From Bryopsis sp. KO-2023 (Eukaryota > Chlorophyta > Ulvophyceae > Bryopsidales > Bryopsidaceae), in contig BSYQ01000004.1 of assembly GCA_030272585.1 (NCBI GenBank), positions 992,001-1,056,000 on the forward strand: a stretch of DNA of 64,000 nucleotides, written 5' to 3'. Both the position numbers and the translations under genes were made by a program. This document shows, piece after piece, positions 50,012-61,700 of the stretch; positions within the stretch are counted from its first letter, which is position 1, and each line of letters begins with the position of its first letter. Below the pieces are notes generated by a model, which saw only the letters and a list, made by a program, of their open reading frames with translations, was not told the origin of the DNA and did no database searches.

Positions 50012-52023
50012 GTGGGCCGGCCACCGACGTCCTCCTTCGGCGACACCTGAAGGGGTGGCGGGAGTGGGTCGGTCCAGAAAAACGAAATAAAAGGAAAAGG
50101 AAAAGGAGGAGACGTGGCAAACGTGGGGGACGGAAAGAGCAATGGCGTCGATCAGGGAGGAGGATCAAGGAGCAGGAAGAGAGAATGCAACGCCAAACAC
50201 AAGAGGTAGAAAGGGCCAGAAGTCTGTGGCCAGACTCATGGGCCATGCAGTGTTTGAACCATAGCAAAACAGTGGAGGCCGAAATTCTGATGAGGGAGGA
50301 AATGGGGGAAGAAAAAGAAAAAAAAGGAATGGAAAATTCAGGGGAAGGGAAAGCCAAAGAAACAGAAAAAGGAGGAGAAAAGAAAGAAAGAGGAGAAGGA
50401 AAAGAAAAGTTTGGGTTGAAGGAAATGGGACAGGCAGCAGTTCAGCTGCAGGAAAACCAAATTTGGGCAGGGGTGGTTCCCCTTGGGACTTCTGATGTAG
50501 AAAATAAAACGTTTGCCACAGAAAAGGAAAGAAAAGAGGAAAAGGTGTCACTTAGAGAAAAACTGGAAGAACTGAAAATTAGTCCCCATCTTACCCCCCA
50601 CCAAAAAAAAGAGCTGCTGGATCTTCTGCAGCAATACCCGGATGCCTGTGCTTGGTCCTCGGATCAAGTCGGGCAAACCAACATCCTATACCACGAGATC
50701 CCCACCGGAGATCATCCCCCCATCAGGCAGAATCCCTACCGGTTCAGCTTTGCGGAGAACCAGGTGGTGAAATCGGAGGTGGCGAGGATGCTCCTGGACG
50801 GAGTGGTGCGGAAGTCGAAGTCCCCATGGGCCTCACCGATCGTCCTAGTCCCAAAGCCAGATGGATCGGTGCGGTTCTGCGTCGATTACCGCAAGCTCAA
50901 CAAGGTGACCACCCGGGATAGCTTCCCCCTCCCGAGGATTGAGGACGCGATCAACCAATTTTCGGAGGCCAAATTCTTTACCGCTCTGGATTTGAGGTCA
51001 GGGTATTGGCAGGTCAGGATGAGCACCGCCTCCGCGGAGAAAACGGCCTTCATCACCCAGGAGGGGCTGTATGAATTTGTGGTGATGCCCTTCGGGCTCA
51101 GTAACGCCCCAGCGACCTTCCAAAGGATGATGAACGAGGTACTGGGACCCATGCTGTGGAAGGGGGTGATCGTGTACCTGGATGACATTATCATCTATGC
51201 GGAGACCTGGGAAAAGCATCAGGAGATCCTGGCAGAGGTGCTGCAGCGGTTGAAGGAGGCCAACCTGAGGATCAGCCCAAGGAAATCGGACTTCGGGTTT
51301 GAGGAGCTGCTGTACTTGGGCCACATCGTGGGGAAAGGAGAGATAAAAATGAATCCGGGGAAAATAGCAACAGTGGAGATGCAGGAGCCACCGGTGGATG
51401 TGTCTACTCTGCGGTCCTTCCTTGGCCTAACTTCTTACTACAGGAGATTTGTGCGCGACTACGCGAAGATCGCTGCACCCCTGACAGAGTTGCTGAAGAA
51501 GAATGTGCCATTTGAATGGAGGGAACGCCACCAACAAGCATTTGAGAGGCTGAAGAAAAGCATTACCGATCAACCAGTCCTGGCTCCACCACAGCCACAC
51601 CTACCATACATTCTGCAAACAGACTGGAGCAGCCAGGCTGTGGGGGCAGTACTCTGTCAAAAGGATGAGCAAGGGAGAGAGCATGTGGTGGCTTATGCCA
51701 GCAAAAGACTCAATCCTGCTGAGAGGAATTATTCTGCAGTGGAAGGGGAGTGCCTAGCAGTGGTGTGGGCTTGCACCTTATTTCGGCCATACATCTACGG
51801 AACGGAATTTGTGCTGCAGACTGATCAAAGAGCCTTACAATGGTTGATGACGGGTACCAAACTGACGGGGAAACTGATGAGGTGGGCACTCCGCCTACAA
51901 GAGTTTGATTTCACGATTGAGTTCCGCGCTGGGAAGAGTAACGCAAATGCGGATGCACTGACAAGGCTTCCAGTTCCGCTGGACCATCCAATAGTCAGTG
52001 GTTCCACAGCGCTTCGTCCATGA
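50008..52023 (+). CDS. pol: B1 ORF2: reverse transcriptase-RNase H
   Basis: 671 codons in the -1 frame of ORF1. A very basic/acidic charged leader (residues 1-190) precedes the RT domain: the finger motif [47 protein letters not shown] and the catalytic YLDD near residue 390. RNase H follows (ILQTDWSSQAVGAVLCQ ... ECLAVVWA ... LQTDQRAL) and ends with NANADALTRLP. The ORF stops there, before any integrase. In typical Gypsy elements integrase continues in the same frame, so this is a truncation. All RT and RNase H key residues appear intact. Confidence 0.92.
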   Translation: MSGPATDVLLRRHLKGWREWVGPEKRNKRKRKRRRRGKRGGRKEQWRRSGRRIKEQEERMQRQTQEVERARSLWPDSWAMQCLNHSKTVEAEILMREEMGEEKEKKGMENSGEGKAKETEKGGEKKERGEGKEKFGLKEMGQAAVQLQENQIWAGVVPLGTSDVENKTFATEKERKEEKVSLREKLEELKISPHLTPHQKKELLDLLQQYPDACAWSSDQVGQTNILYHEIPTGDHPPIRQNPYRFSFAENQVVKSEVARMLLDGVVRKSKSPWASPIVLVPKPDGSVRFCVDYRKLNKVTTRDSFPLPRIEDAINQFSEAKFFTALDLRSGYWQVRMSTASAEKTAFITQEGLYEFVVMPFGLSNAPATFQRMMNEVLGPMLWKGVIVYLDDIIIYAETWEKHQEILAEVLQRLKEANLRISPRKSDFGFEELLYLGHIVGKGEIKMNPGKIATVEMQEPPVDVSTLRSFLGLTSYYRRFVRDYAKIAAPLTELLKKNVPFEWRERHQQAFERLKKSITDQPVLAPPQPHLPYILQTDWSSQAVGAVLCQKDEQGREHVVAYASKRLNPAERNYSAVEGECLAVVWACTLFRPYIYGTEFVLQTDQRALQWLMTGTKLTGKLMRWALRLQEFDFTIEFRAGKSNANADALTRLPVPLDHPIVSGSTALRP

Positions 52024-52770
52024 TTTACTATGGAACCCCAGATCAGAGCTGACAAGGTGCAACCATTGTTGTCCCAATGGAAGTACTCAACAGTGGTAGG
52101 GGACACTTGAATTTTGTGAGGTTTTTGCATATTTCTTGCCTACCATTGTTGTTGCAAAAGATCAAGGGGGAAAAAGTGGATCAATGGATGGATAAGGATC
52201 AGATGAAATATTTGGAAAGAAAGGATTTGCCTGCTGGGAGACAAGCTGAGGCAAAAGTGCACAGAAGAAGTCGACGATATTGAAGGGTAGCAGGAGATGC
52301 TCACCCACTCAAGTACTTGAGCAGAGAAAGAGAATGGCGACAGGTGCCAAATGAGGAACAACGATAGTCTGTGGTTCGAGATATCCACAGACAGAATGCG
52401 CACATCGGCGGGAGAGGATTGAGCCAGAGGAGTGCAGCAGCTGCACTGCAGCAAGAGTTATATATCAAAAGAGGAAGAGCAAGTGTGGCAGACGTGCCAT
52501 AACTGCAGAGAGAGTCAGAAAGCGCCTAAGGAACTATATCCATTACGGCAGCATGGGAGAGAGAAAGCGCCTAAGGGACTTCATCCATTACGGCAGCATA
52601 TACCGTTGAGAGCTTGGGAGAGATTGGGAGTGGACCTCATCACCTTGCTTACAGCGGAGAGAGGAGAAAGAAATGAAGTGGCAGAACTTCTACAGAAGCC
52701 GGGCGTTCAACTAAGGAAAGGACGACCATACCATTCGGAGACCGATTGACTAGTGGTACGGATGGATCGC
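52024..52770 (+). pseudogene. B1 degenerate integrase remnant
   Basis: Pieces of an integrase appear in shifting frames: a linker (VDQWMDKDQMKYLERKDLPA), an H-x3-H-like part (NAHIGGRG), C-H-N-C zinc-finger cysteines (near 52495-52505), the start of the catalytic core (RAWERLGVDLITLLT, first Asp), then a jump to PYHSETD from the end of the core. The second Asp and most of the core are deleted, and stops and frameshifts separate the pieces. Confidence 0.75.
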
Positions 52771-52789
52771 GAAATACAATATGGTATTT

Positions 52790-53420
52790 TCTGGTTTTGT
52801 TTTGTTTTGTATTGTTGTTTTGTTTGGTATTGCTGTATTTCTGCAGCAGCAGTGGGTGGGTTTTTATTTTGTTTTTGGTTCTATTTTGTTCTTGGGTACT
52901 ATTTCTGCAGGAATAGTATTCAGTCAGTCGATAAAGTAAAGGATTTTTCTTTTGGTACTTTTTGAGCTCAATAGAGAACTGGGGAAGAAAAGGGGGGTAA
53001 ACAAGGGACAAACAGGGACAAACTGGTCACTTTGACCTATAGGGGTGAAAGAACAGCTGTTAGCTATGAGGAAAAAAAAAAAGGGGGGGGAACTGATTGA
53101 AGTGCAGCACCACTGGTTTACATTCGAGTGCTCTTTGAACAGTCCTGCTGGGTTTAAAGAACAGCTGATGGCTGTGATTAAAAAAAAAAAAAGGGGGGAC
53201 CTGTTTGAGGAACAACATTGTTAGTTTACATTTTGATGTCCTTGAACAGTTTTGCTGTGGAAATTAAAAATAAAATGGATCTGCAGTAACAATGGGCACT
53301 TGTTTTGTGTTTCTGAGCACTACGTCTACAGACATAGTAGCCAGTCAGGCAGTTAAGCGAAACATTTTCTTGTTGATACTTTTTGGAAAAGTTCTGGGAA
53401 CAACTAGCTAACAACTATAG
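52790..53420 (+). repeat. B1 3' untranslated repeats
   Basis: Two diverged tandem modules. Each contains an AAAGAACAGCTG... unit with an A-run followed by a G-run (about 53048-53155 and 53156-53250). Each also has a palindrome near ACTATTTCTGCAGGAATAGT (about 52898-52917) or its counterpart ACTACGTCTACAGACATAGT (about 53320-53339). The A/G runs look like additional polypurine tracts. Confidence 0.7.
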
Positions 53421-53479
53421 ACCAGGCACAGAAGAAGTTCAGTGGGGGAGGTTAAGTTAAACTTTTGGGGACAAAAGTC

Positions 53480-53497
53480 AAGGGAGGAGGGGAGTGG
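53480..53497 (+). promoter_or_regulatory. B1 polypurine tract
   Basis: AAGGGAGGAGGGGAGTGG, separated from the LTR start by seven bases (TTACAGC). Confidence 0.65.
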
Positions 53498-53504
53498 TTA
53501 CAGC

Positions 53505-54070
53505 TGTAACCCCAAACCACGTCGCCTCCACCGATTTCGTCACACTGGCCAGGGCCAGAGTGCTGTCGAGTAGAGGGGGGATAGTTAGGGCAGTCCTGCC
53601 ATAGCAGTTCCACCGCAGCCTAGAGGTAGCAGTTCAGCTGCAAGGTTGACTAGGTTGGACAGTCCTAGGAGGTGGTGCTGTAAGAATAGACTTGGGGTAC
53701 CTCGAAAGATCAGATGGGTTTGCTAGCTTAGGGAGTCTCAATCAGTAGGTGGGATCCTAGGTGATCGGTGGGACCGGGGTGAGTCAGGCTGCAGCCTATT
53801 TAAACGGCTGATCTTAGGGTATTGTACTTCTTGGTGCGGATCTTCTGGGTTAGGTTCTTGTGTTTTGTTCGAGTGTGGACCTTTTTGATTGTTGTAAGAA
53901 AGCTTTTGAGAAGAGACCTGAGTAAAGTGCCTTGCAAAGGCCGTGTGATCAAGTTCAAGAGGGGCTGTCCCCACTTCTGCCGTTCCAGTTCTGCAGAAAC
54001 GCCACCACAACCCTTAAGTACGGCTGCAGGGGTGACCCCAGCGGTCAAGGCGACGCAATTTGTGGTTACA
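53505..54070 (+). repeat. B1 3' LTR
   Basis: Identical by eye to the 5' LTR over 559 bp, then seven extra bases GGTTACA up to the target duplication. These form an inverted repeat with the starting TGTAACC. Confidence 0.9.
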
Positions 54071-54076
54071 GGTCCT

Positions 54077-57000
54077 GGGCCAGTTTGTAGTTCTTCTTCG
54101 CTTCGTTCATCTCCTCATCCATTCGCGCCACCATTGCGTCCGCCGCTTCCACAATCGACTTCGGACGGTACACTTCGAGGGCACGAGGGTGCTGGCCGTA
54201 CATGAGGTAGAACGGCGAGTAGCCAGTCGAAGCGTTCGTAGCGTTGTTAGCTGCGAACTCGGCCGTGTTCAGTAGTTTCGCCCACCCGTCCGGCCTTGCT
54301 TCCACGTAGGGACGTAGAAAGTTCTCCAAGGTCCGGATTGTAACCTCGGACTGTCCGTCAGTCTGAGGATGGAACGCTGTTGACATCTTCAACGAGGACC
54401 CAAGCAACCGGAACAGCTCCTTCCAGAACTGGCTGGTGAACCTCGGGTCTCGGTCCGAGATGATCACGCTCGGTATTCCGAACGTGGGGAACACATGTTT
54501 GAAGAACATGTCCGCGTATCCTTGGGCCGTCACTTCCTTGGAACACGGGACGAACTTGCAGAACTTCGTGAGCCTATCGACGAATACAGCCACGGCCGTG
54601 AACCCCTGGGACTCTGGAAGGTCCGTCATGAGGTCCGTGGTGACCTGTTCCCACTTGTAGGTGGGGACGGGCAATGGGTTCAGCAACCCCTTCGCCTTGG
54701 CGTTGTCCGTCTTCATCACTTGGCACGTGCTGCATGTTCGAACGTAATGGTCCACGGCCCTTCTCCATCCGCGCCACCAGTACTTTCGGCTCACCAAGTC
54801 GGCCGTACGAGCCACCCCAGGGTGACCGGCCATTGGTATGTCGTGGTGATCGTGTAGAATCACCTGGCGTTTCGTTCGTGGCACCACCACCTTTGGTAGT
54901 GCTCCTGGGTTCGGACTGGTGTAGAGAAGCAACCCGTCCTGACTAAGGGAATAATCAGAAACGGATCCACCAGCCTGCAGTTTGGTACGAATAGAGCTCA
55001 GAATAGGGTCTTCCGCCAGTGCATCCTGCCAAGCTTGAGCCTCCCCGGGCGAGATTTTGGCCTCCGAAATTGCCGAGATGTGGGTGCGCCTGGAAAGCGC
55101 GTCCGCGACCACATTACTTCGTCCTGGGATGTACTTGATGACTGGCATGATGGACTGGAAATACTTGAGCCACCGTGTCTGGGTACGAGACAACACCTTC
55201 TGCTGGAGAAAGTGGGTAGCCGGCTGATGGTCCGTGAGGACGGTGACCCCTCCTGGAGCGCCCTCGAGATAGTGACGCCACTGAGCCAGGGCGTACGAGA
55301 TCCCGAGTAGTTCGCGCTCGTAAGCCGAGTACTTCTTCTCGGCCGGGTTGAGGCCGCGACTGAGAAAAGCAACGGGCTGGAGGCCGTCGTCCCCCTCCTG
55401 CATCAATGTCGCACCCAATGCGATGTCCGACGCGTCCGTGACGACCGTGTACGCCTTGGCTGGGTCCGGGATCCTCAGAACTGGGGCCGAGGTGAGCTTC
55501 ATCTTCAGTTCCTCGAACGCCTGCTGCTGAGGAGGACCCCATTGCCATGCGACGTCCTTCTTGACCAACATCTGAATCGGGGCCGCGATGCGTGCGTATT
55601 CCCGAATAAAACGCCTGTAGTAGGATACCAGGCCGAGGAAGCTCCTGACTTCTGCCACGTTCTGTAACGGCTGCCAGTCGCGGACCGCGGAGGTCTTACT
55701 GCGATGCGGCGAAATGCCATTTGCAGTGACCCAGTGCCCTACGAAGTCCAACTCGGACACAGCGAACGCGCACTTGGACGCTTTCGCAAACAGTCCATGC
55801 TCCCGCAGCTTCTCCAGGACGAGTCTCAGATGCTCCTCGTGTTCTTCCATCGTTTTCGAATAAACGACTAGGTCGTCCAGGAACACGACGAGGAACTGGT
55901 CATGGAAGTCCCGGAATATGTCATTTATCATCGACATAAACTGGGGCGGAGCGTTTGTCAACCCGAACGGGACTACCTTATATTCGTAATGCCCGTACCG
56001 CGTTCGAAACGCAGTTTTTGGTTGGTCCTCCGTTCGGATTGGCATCTGCCAGTAACCCGAACGGAGGTCGAGTCGACTAAACACCCGTGCGCCTTGGAAC
56101 CTGTCGAGCAACTCGTCCGGCAAGGGCAGGGGGTAGCGGTTCTTCACGGTCTTTTGGTTCAGCCATCGGTAATCGATGCAGAACCGCAACCCCCCGTCCT
56201 TCTTGGCCGCAAATAAGATGGGGGCTCCCCAGGGGCTCTTCGACGGCCGGATAATTTCTCGGTCGAGCATGTACTCGGTCTGCTTCTTCACTTCCGCCAG
56301 TTCCGCTGGCGAGAGTTTGTACATCGGTCGAAATATCGGCTTCGTCCCTGGTTCGAGTTCAATCTCGAATTCGTGCCCGTTTCTTATCGGCGGCGTGCCT
56401 TTTGGCAAGTCGGACGCGAAGACTCGTCGGTACATGTTGAGGAGTCGCTGGATCCCGTCCGGCTGGTCCGGGCGTAAAACTTTGGCCACATCATCGCTGT
56501 CATGAACGTCTTTCTTGGTACTGGTTGCTTTGGGCTCTGGTCCGGGCTGGTTAGCATCATCTTCATCGTCGACATCGTTGACTACCACCATTACGGCTTC
56601 ACATTCGCCTCGCTGCATATCTCGTAGAATGAGTGATGACGAAGTGGGTATGGCGGTTCCCACACTCAACACCTGTGCCGGCTTGGGCCGCACTGAAAAT
56701 TTCAGCGGAAGTGTGAGGGTGGCTTGTCCGCGCTTGACGCTGATGGTACGATGTCGGAAGTCCAGTGTGGGGTTCTCTGCTACTAGCCAGGGAAGGCCAA
56801 GAATGACGTCGTACGCCATGTTCGGGAAGACATCGAAGTCCGAGCGGAACTGCGTTTCGCCACTCCGGAACTTCGCCCCCGTAATGCGTCCCAGCGTACG
56901 TCGCTCCGTCCCGTCCGCCATCACGAGTCGTTTGGTGTTGGCTCCGTCCATCTTGAGGTCCAGTTCCGCTTGAACTCGTCCACTTACATAATTTTCCCAA

Positions 57001-57389
57001 CTGCCGGAGTCCACATACGCGATTAGTGGACTCCCTCCTATTTTGATTTTGATCTCAAACCCAGTAAATCGCCCTTGGGGTCCGTCGCAGGCTGCTCGAC
57101 CCATAAAGTCAAAATTGTCGTCCTGTACGGATCGTCCCTCGTCCCCAGTTGACGTATCGTCATGGGGTTCCATTCCATTTTCGCTATCGGATACGTCCTG
57201 CTCGCCACTTGAAGACGTCTGCAGGTGTGCACTCGCGTCCGCTTCGCCTGTAGCAACTTCTGTCGCCATTGGCGGTACTTCGGAGTCGGACGGCGTCCAT
57301 GCTCGCCTCTGCCGCGTCCCTGTGGGACATTCTGGCTGCTCGAAGTCTAACTCATCATTGTCATCGTCTTGTCGTTCCTCATGGTCCAT
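54077..57389 (-). pseudogene. pol: element C Pol, N-terminal and central part (protease to integrase), interrupted by B1
   Basis: Open from the ATG at 57389, and in fact open in this frame back to the gag stop at 57502. An acidic leader (1-105) is followed by an aspartic protease with D-S-G in place of D-T-G (about residue 123). The RT has FLDD (near 501), then RNase H ([17 protein letters not shown]), an integrase HHCC zinc finger ([17 protein letters not shown] ... C-x2-C) and the D,D,E core ([23 protein letters not shown]). The frame then runs into the B1 LTR; its last authentic codons are near 54077. The rest of the gene is at 45280-44769. Apart from the insertion I see no inactivating change. 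Confidence 0.92.
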
Positions 57390-57490
57390 ATTTGTTTGTT
57401 TGCTCCCATATCTTTGCCTTATTCCCTGGTCCCCTCCTGCCGTCCCGCTTGCATCGTCGTATCGTCCGTCCGGGACTGACGATGCAGCGT

Positions 57491-57525
57491 CCCGGACGGT
57501 CAGTTTATCGCCTTCTTCGCGGCAT
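57491..57525 (-). promoter_or_regulatory. element C gag/pol junction with strong stem-loop
   Basis: Minus strand: gag ends ATA AAC TGA and two bases later an 11-bp perfect stem CCGTCCGGGAC ... GTCCCGGACGG begins (loop about 11 nt; stem runs to about 57466). The pol frame is -1 and open across the junction. The heptamer GATAAAC is not a classical slippery site, so the mechanism is uncertain. Confidence 0.5.
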
Positions 57526-57681
57526 CATATTTGGGACACTCCCTGATCCCATGTCCGCGTTGATTGCACAAAAAACACTGTATGGTACGATTTCGCCCTT
57601 GTTGCTGCCCATTGTTTCGTCCTCCAAATCGTCCACCGCCACCTCGTCCGCCACCAAATCGTCCGCCTCCACGTCCCCGTC
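57500..57681 (-). pseudogene. gag: element C Gag, C-terminal fragment with zinc knuckle
   Basis: About 60 codons: an Arg/Gly-rich segment and a CCHC knuckle CFLCNQRGHGIREC, ending K-A-I-N and TGA. The upstream part of gag is cut by the B2 LTR, whose first base is 57682. Confidence 0.88.
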
Positions 57682-58270
57682 TGTAACCCCAAACCACGTC
57701 GCCTCGACCAATTTTGTCACCTCCAGGGCTAGAGTGATATCAGGGGAGGGAATGCTGCTTGAGGCAGTCCCAGACGGATTACGTAGGGCTAGCAGTCACC
57801 CCGGGACAGTTCTGCCATGGCAGTTCCGCCACAGTTTAGAGGTAGCAGTTCAGCTACAGAGTTGACTAGGTTGGACAGTCCTAGGGATTGGTACTGAGGG
57901 AGTGGACTTAGGGTGGTTAGAAAGATCAGTTAGGCTTGATGGGTTAGGTTGTCTTAATCAGTAGGTGGGATCCTAGGTGATCAGTGGGACCAAGGTGAGT
58001 CAGGCTGCAGCCTATTTAAACGGCTGATCTTAGGGTATTGTACTTCTTCTTGGTGTGGATCTTCTTGTGTTTTGTTCGAGTTTGGACCTTTGGACTGTTG
58101 TAAGAAAGCTTTTGAGAAGAGACCTGAGTGAAAAGTGCCTTGCAAGGCCGTGTGATCAAGTTAAAGAGGGGCTGTCCCCACTTCTGCCGTTCCAGTTCTG
58201 CAAAAACGCCTCCACAACCGTTAAGTCCAGCTGCAGGGGTGACCCCAGCGGTCAAGGCGACGCAATTTGT
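57682..58270 (+). repeat. B2 5' LTR
   Basis: Begins TGTAACCCC and ends GCAATTTGT before the PBS TGGTTTCGGAGCC (58271-58283). Confidence 0.85.
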
Positions 58271-58764
58271 TGGTTTCGGAGCCCAGGCGCGCACACTTTT
58301 TAGCTGTGCTGCAGCAGACGTGCACTACGGCTCTGGCAGTCGTTATAAGTGGGCAGTCTGGACGAGCAAGACCTGAGAGTGAGAAAAGAAGCGGAGTAAG
58401 CTCTTGCAAGAGTGAAGAGAAGGACCCACAGGGGTGGATACGTTTCAAAAGGGTACAAGGTCGAGCTTGGGTCGCTCACAAGGGTGAAGAGAAGGCGAAA
58501 AAGCTTTGTGGGTTTCGGGATCTTGTGGGATCTTAACCTAAGGTTAGGTCAGAACTGCTGTTGGGTCGCTTTTGTCTTGTTTGGGCTGCAGCAAGGTCGA
58601 GAACAAATACAAGAAAGAGTGACGAACTGCATAAGGTGGAAAAAGAAGCAAGGGCAGTACTTATCCGAGGTTTGGAGGAGAACAGAGGGTAAAAGAGAAG
58701 GATCACGACCAGAAGGGAGACTTGCCACTCAGATCTGTGGCGGCGCTGAAGGAAAAAGAAGATC

Positions 58765-61700
58765 TTGACGGAAAAAGTGAACGAGGAAGAAGAACCAAAC
58801 GAGGAAGAAGGCCTTGGTGGTGCAGAAGGAGTGAACGTTGAGGTTTCTGAGGCACAAGGAAGTGTTGGTGCTTTTTCTGAGGCTGGTCTTGTTGACGACG
58901 AAGGGGTGTTGAAGGAAGACTTTCTTGGCGGCTGGGACAACGAGGAAGTGAACGAGGTTGACGAGAAAGAGGTTGTGATGGTCGAGAGTGTTCCTGAAGA
59001 ACGTGAAGCAAGACAAGAAGACAGAGCTGCTGGAGACGAGGTTACGAGGGCAGAGGTAGACGACGAAGTGGTTGCTGTCGTTAAAGAAGAAGAAGAGCAA
59101 GCAAGTGTTGACCCCACTGGAAGGGAGGTACAAGAAGGAAACCTCGTTGGCGTTACTGACCAAGGAGAAGCCGAGGTTGTCCAAGAGGAGGAAGAAGTGC
59201 TTGCGGAAGAAGTAAAAGAAGAAGACGAAGCAAGACGAGTGACCAAAGAAGAGGAGGAAGCCTTTGTTGAGCCAGAAGTTGTGGTTAAGGAAGAAGTCAA
59301 ACAAGAAGAGGAAGAAGAGAGCAGTGTTGCTGCAGGGAACGGAGGAAATGGAGGCGCTACCAACGAGCCCTCGAGTTCCAGTTCCGACGAAGACAAACCT
59401 GAAGGGGAAAGAGACAAGAGGGAGACATCCTCTAGTTTCGAGGAAGAGCCTGTGCCCCCAGTACATCCACCACTGAACCCATTTGCCTTTGCTGCCAGTC
59501 TCCCCCAGATTCCTCCAATTGTGCCACCTGGTCCAGTTGTTCCACCCGTTCCACCAAGACCTCCTGTTCCACCACCAGTTTGTCCACCGACTCCAGGCAG
59601 TGGCGGCGCCATGATACATCCAGCAGAAGGACTTCCTAATCGGTTGACTAACAGTCATTTACCCGCATTTACGGGTGCAGAGGCAGAAGATGTGGCCACC
59701 TGGTTACGTTCCTATGGGATCCTCGCTGAAGGCTCTGGCTGGAACGTACCCCCAGCAGTGCAGCCACACGAAGACGAGAGGATAGAGAGACTGGTCCGCT
59801 ATACAACCAGGGAGGCTCGGTCATGGGTTGACAATTGGATATCCAGACATCCAGCCCTTGTGGAAGGAGTGCCAAACCCATTGAGGACGTGGCAGAAGTT
59901 GCAAACGGACATGCTGGCCTGGTTTGGAGTTGCCCCAGCAACACCAGTAGCCCATACCTTGGAGCAAAGCCGGAAGGGTGATGAAACAGTGGACGAGTAT
60001 ACATCTGTGCCATCCCAAGGGCAACAGCAAGTGGAAGCGAACAGAGTACCAGGCAATCCAGCCGTGGCAGATGGGTCCTTACTTCGATCGAACAAGGATG
60101 GAGCTCAGGGGGAGTTGACACCCATACTTCATGCACCCACGGAGGATACTTTGGAAGGAGTCAGTGCCAGAGCCGGACAAGTTGAGAAGAGACAAGTGGA
60201 CCCCAGTTCCACCCAGAAGGAAGTGACGGTCCCAGCAACCGAACTGATGGGAGAACTGCAGAAGCATGCAGCATTGGAGCCTGTTTTGGCAGAAGTGGGC
60301 GTTATGGATCGGAGAGTAAATGGGCAAATTGACAGCCTAAGGAAGGAAATGCGTGATCACAAAATTGTGACGGATTCAAGACTTCGAGGAGTGGAGCAGC
60401 AAGTGAGAATATCTGGGCGGCAGTATAGCGAACTCAGGAGGATGATCTCCGCCTTGACAGAAAGGGTAGCAGATATGCGACAATCGGAAGAACCCGAGCT
60501 GGCAGGGGTGAGCCATGGCATTACTGAAGACGCTGGAGCGAATGGAATACTTACCAATGGAGAAAGAGGCCGGGGAAGGAACAGAGGAAATGAATGGAGG
60601 AGAAGGAGTGGAAGGATAGACATGAGCGAAGTCACGTGTTGGCATTGCTTAGACCTTGGACATTACAGAAGAAATTGTCCCAACCGAATGCAGAGTTTCC
60701 AAGCAGAACTGGAAGATCAGTTGATTATGGATTTCGAGCAGACCGACCCAGTGACAGCAGCCATGAAGGAACCAGAGGAAGTCATGGCATCAATCTTGTA
60801 CTCTGCTATGGATGTCGACAATGGAGCAATGGACAGTGCCCAAGGAAGCAATGGAGGGACTCCTGTGGATACGAGCCCAATACCCTCAGAACCGCAAGCA
60901 ACTACTGCAGAAGATGTTGTAATGGAGGAACTGAAAGAGCAGCCAAACCTTGAATCAAAGAAAGAGCCAGAAGAGATTCCAAAGCGATTGCCGAAGCCAG
61001 AAGATGTGCCACAAGGATCCAAGCCAGTTGTGATGCCGCCATTGATGCATAGACCGATGCAAGTACCATCACCCAGAAATACCATGGCAAAGAAGAAGAA
61101 GATGGTCAAGAAATCAACAGTGAAGCCACAGGAGAAGCGCATGTTTACTACAGCGGAAGCCAAGAAGCTTGTGGAAGGACTGACTGCAGAAGTATCGGTA
61201 GCAAACCTTTGTCAGCACCACCCGGAGTTGATCGACGCATGGTTGAAGGCATTACGGGTGCCTATGGCGAAAGTCCCAGCAGTTACCACCATGGCAGAAG
61301 TGGACAAGACAAGCTCATATGCAGTTACTACAGCCACAGCCAAAGTGATGGAAACCAAAGTGCCAGGAGCGATCATTGACACCGGAGCGAGTGCCTGTGT
61401 GATATCCAAAAAACTCCTAACACAAACGGGATTAACACATCTAATGGAGGCACCAAGAGGGCGTTACCGGGACTGCAATGGACAGACTCGGCAGGCAGTA
61501 GGGTACATCCCCGCTCTACCTATTGCCCTTGGACAATGCAAACAAATGGTATCGTGCCATGTAGTGGAGAACAAGCATTTGTCCCTAATCATTGGGACTC
61601 CATGGTTGGCTAAAACCGGCACCGAGATTGACTACGGGCTCAAAAGGCTCACTCCATACGTGGCGGGACAGCGCATGGGTGGCGTGCCGATCGAGTTCAT

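Larger units (their letters stand above)
45287..54070 (+). mobile_element. element B1: Gypsy-type retrotransposon inserted in element C pol (8784 bp)
   Basis: Plus-strand element with LTRs 45287-45845 and 53505-54070 and a 6-bp target duplication GGTCCT (45281-45286 and 54071-54076). Contains ORF1 (gag + protease), ORF2 (RT-RNase H) in the -1 frame, a broken integrase region and a long repetitive 3' untranslated part. I found no difference between the LTRs over 559 bp by eye, indicating recent insertion. Confidence 0.92.
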
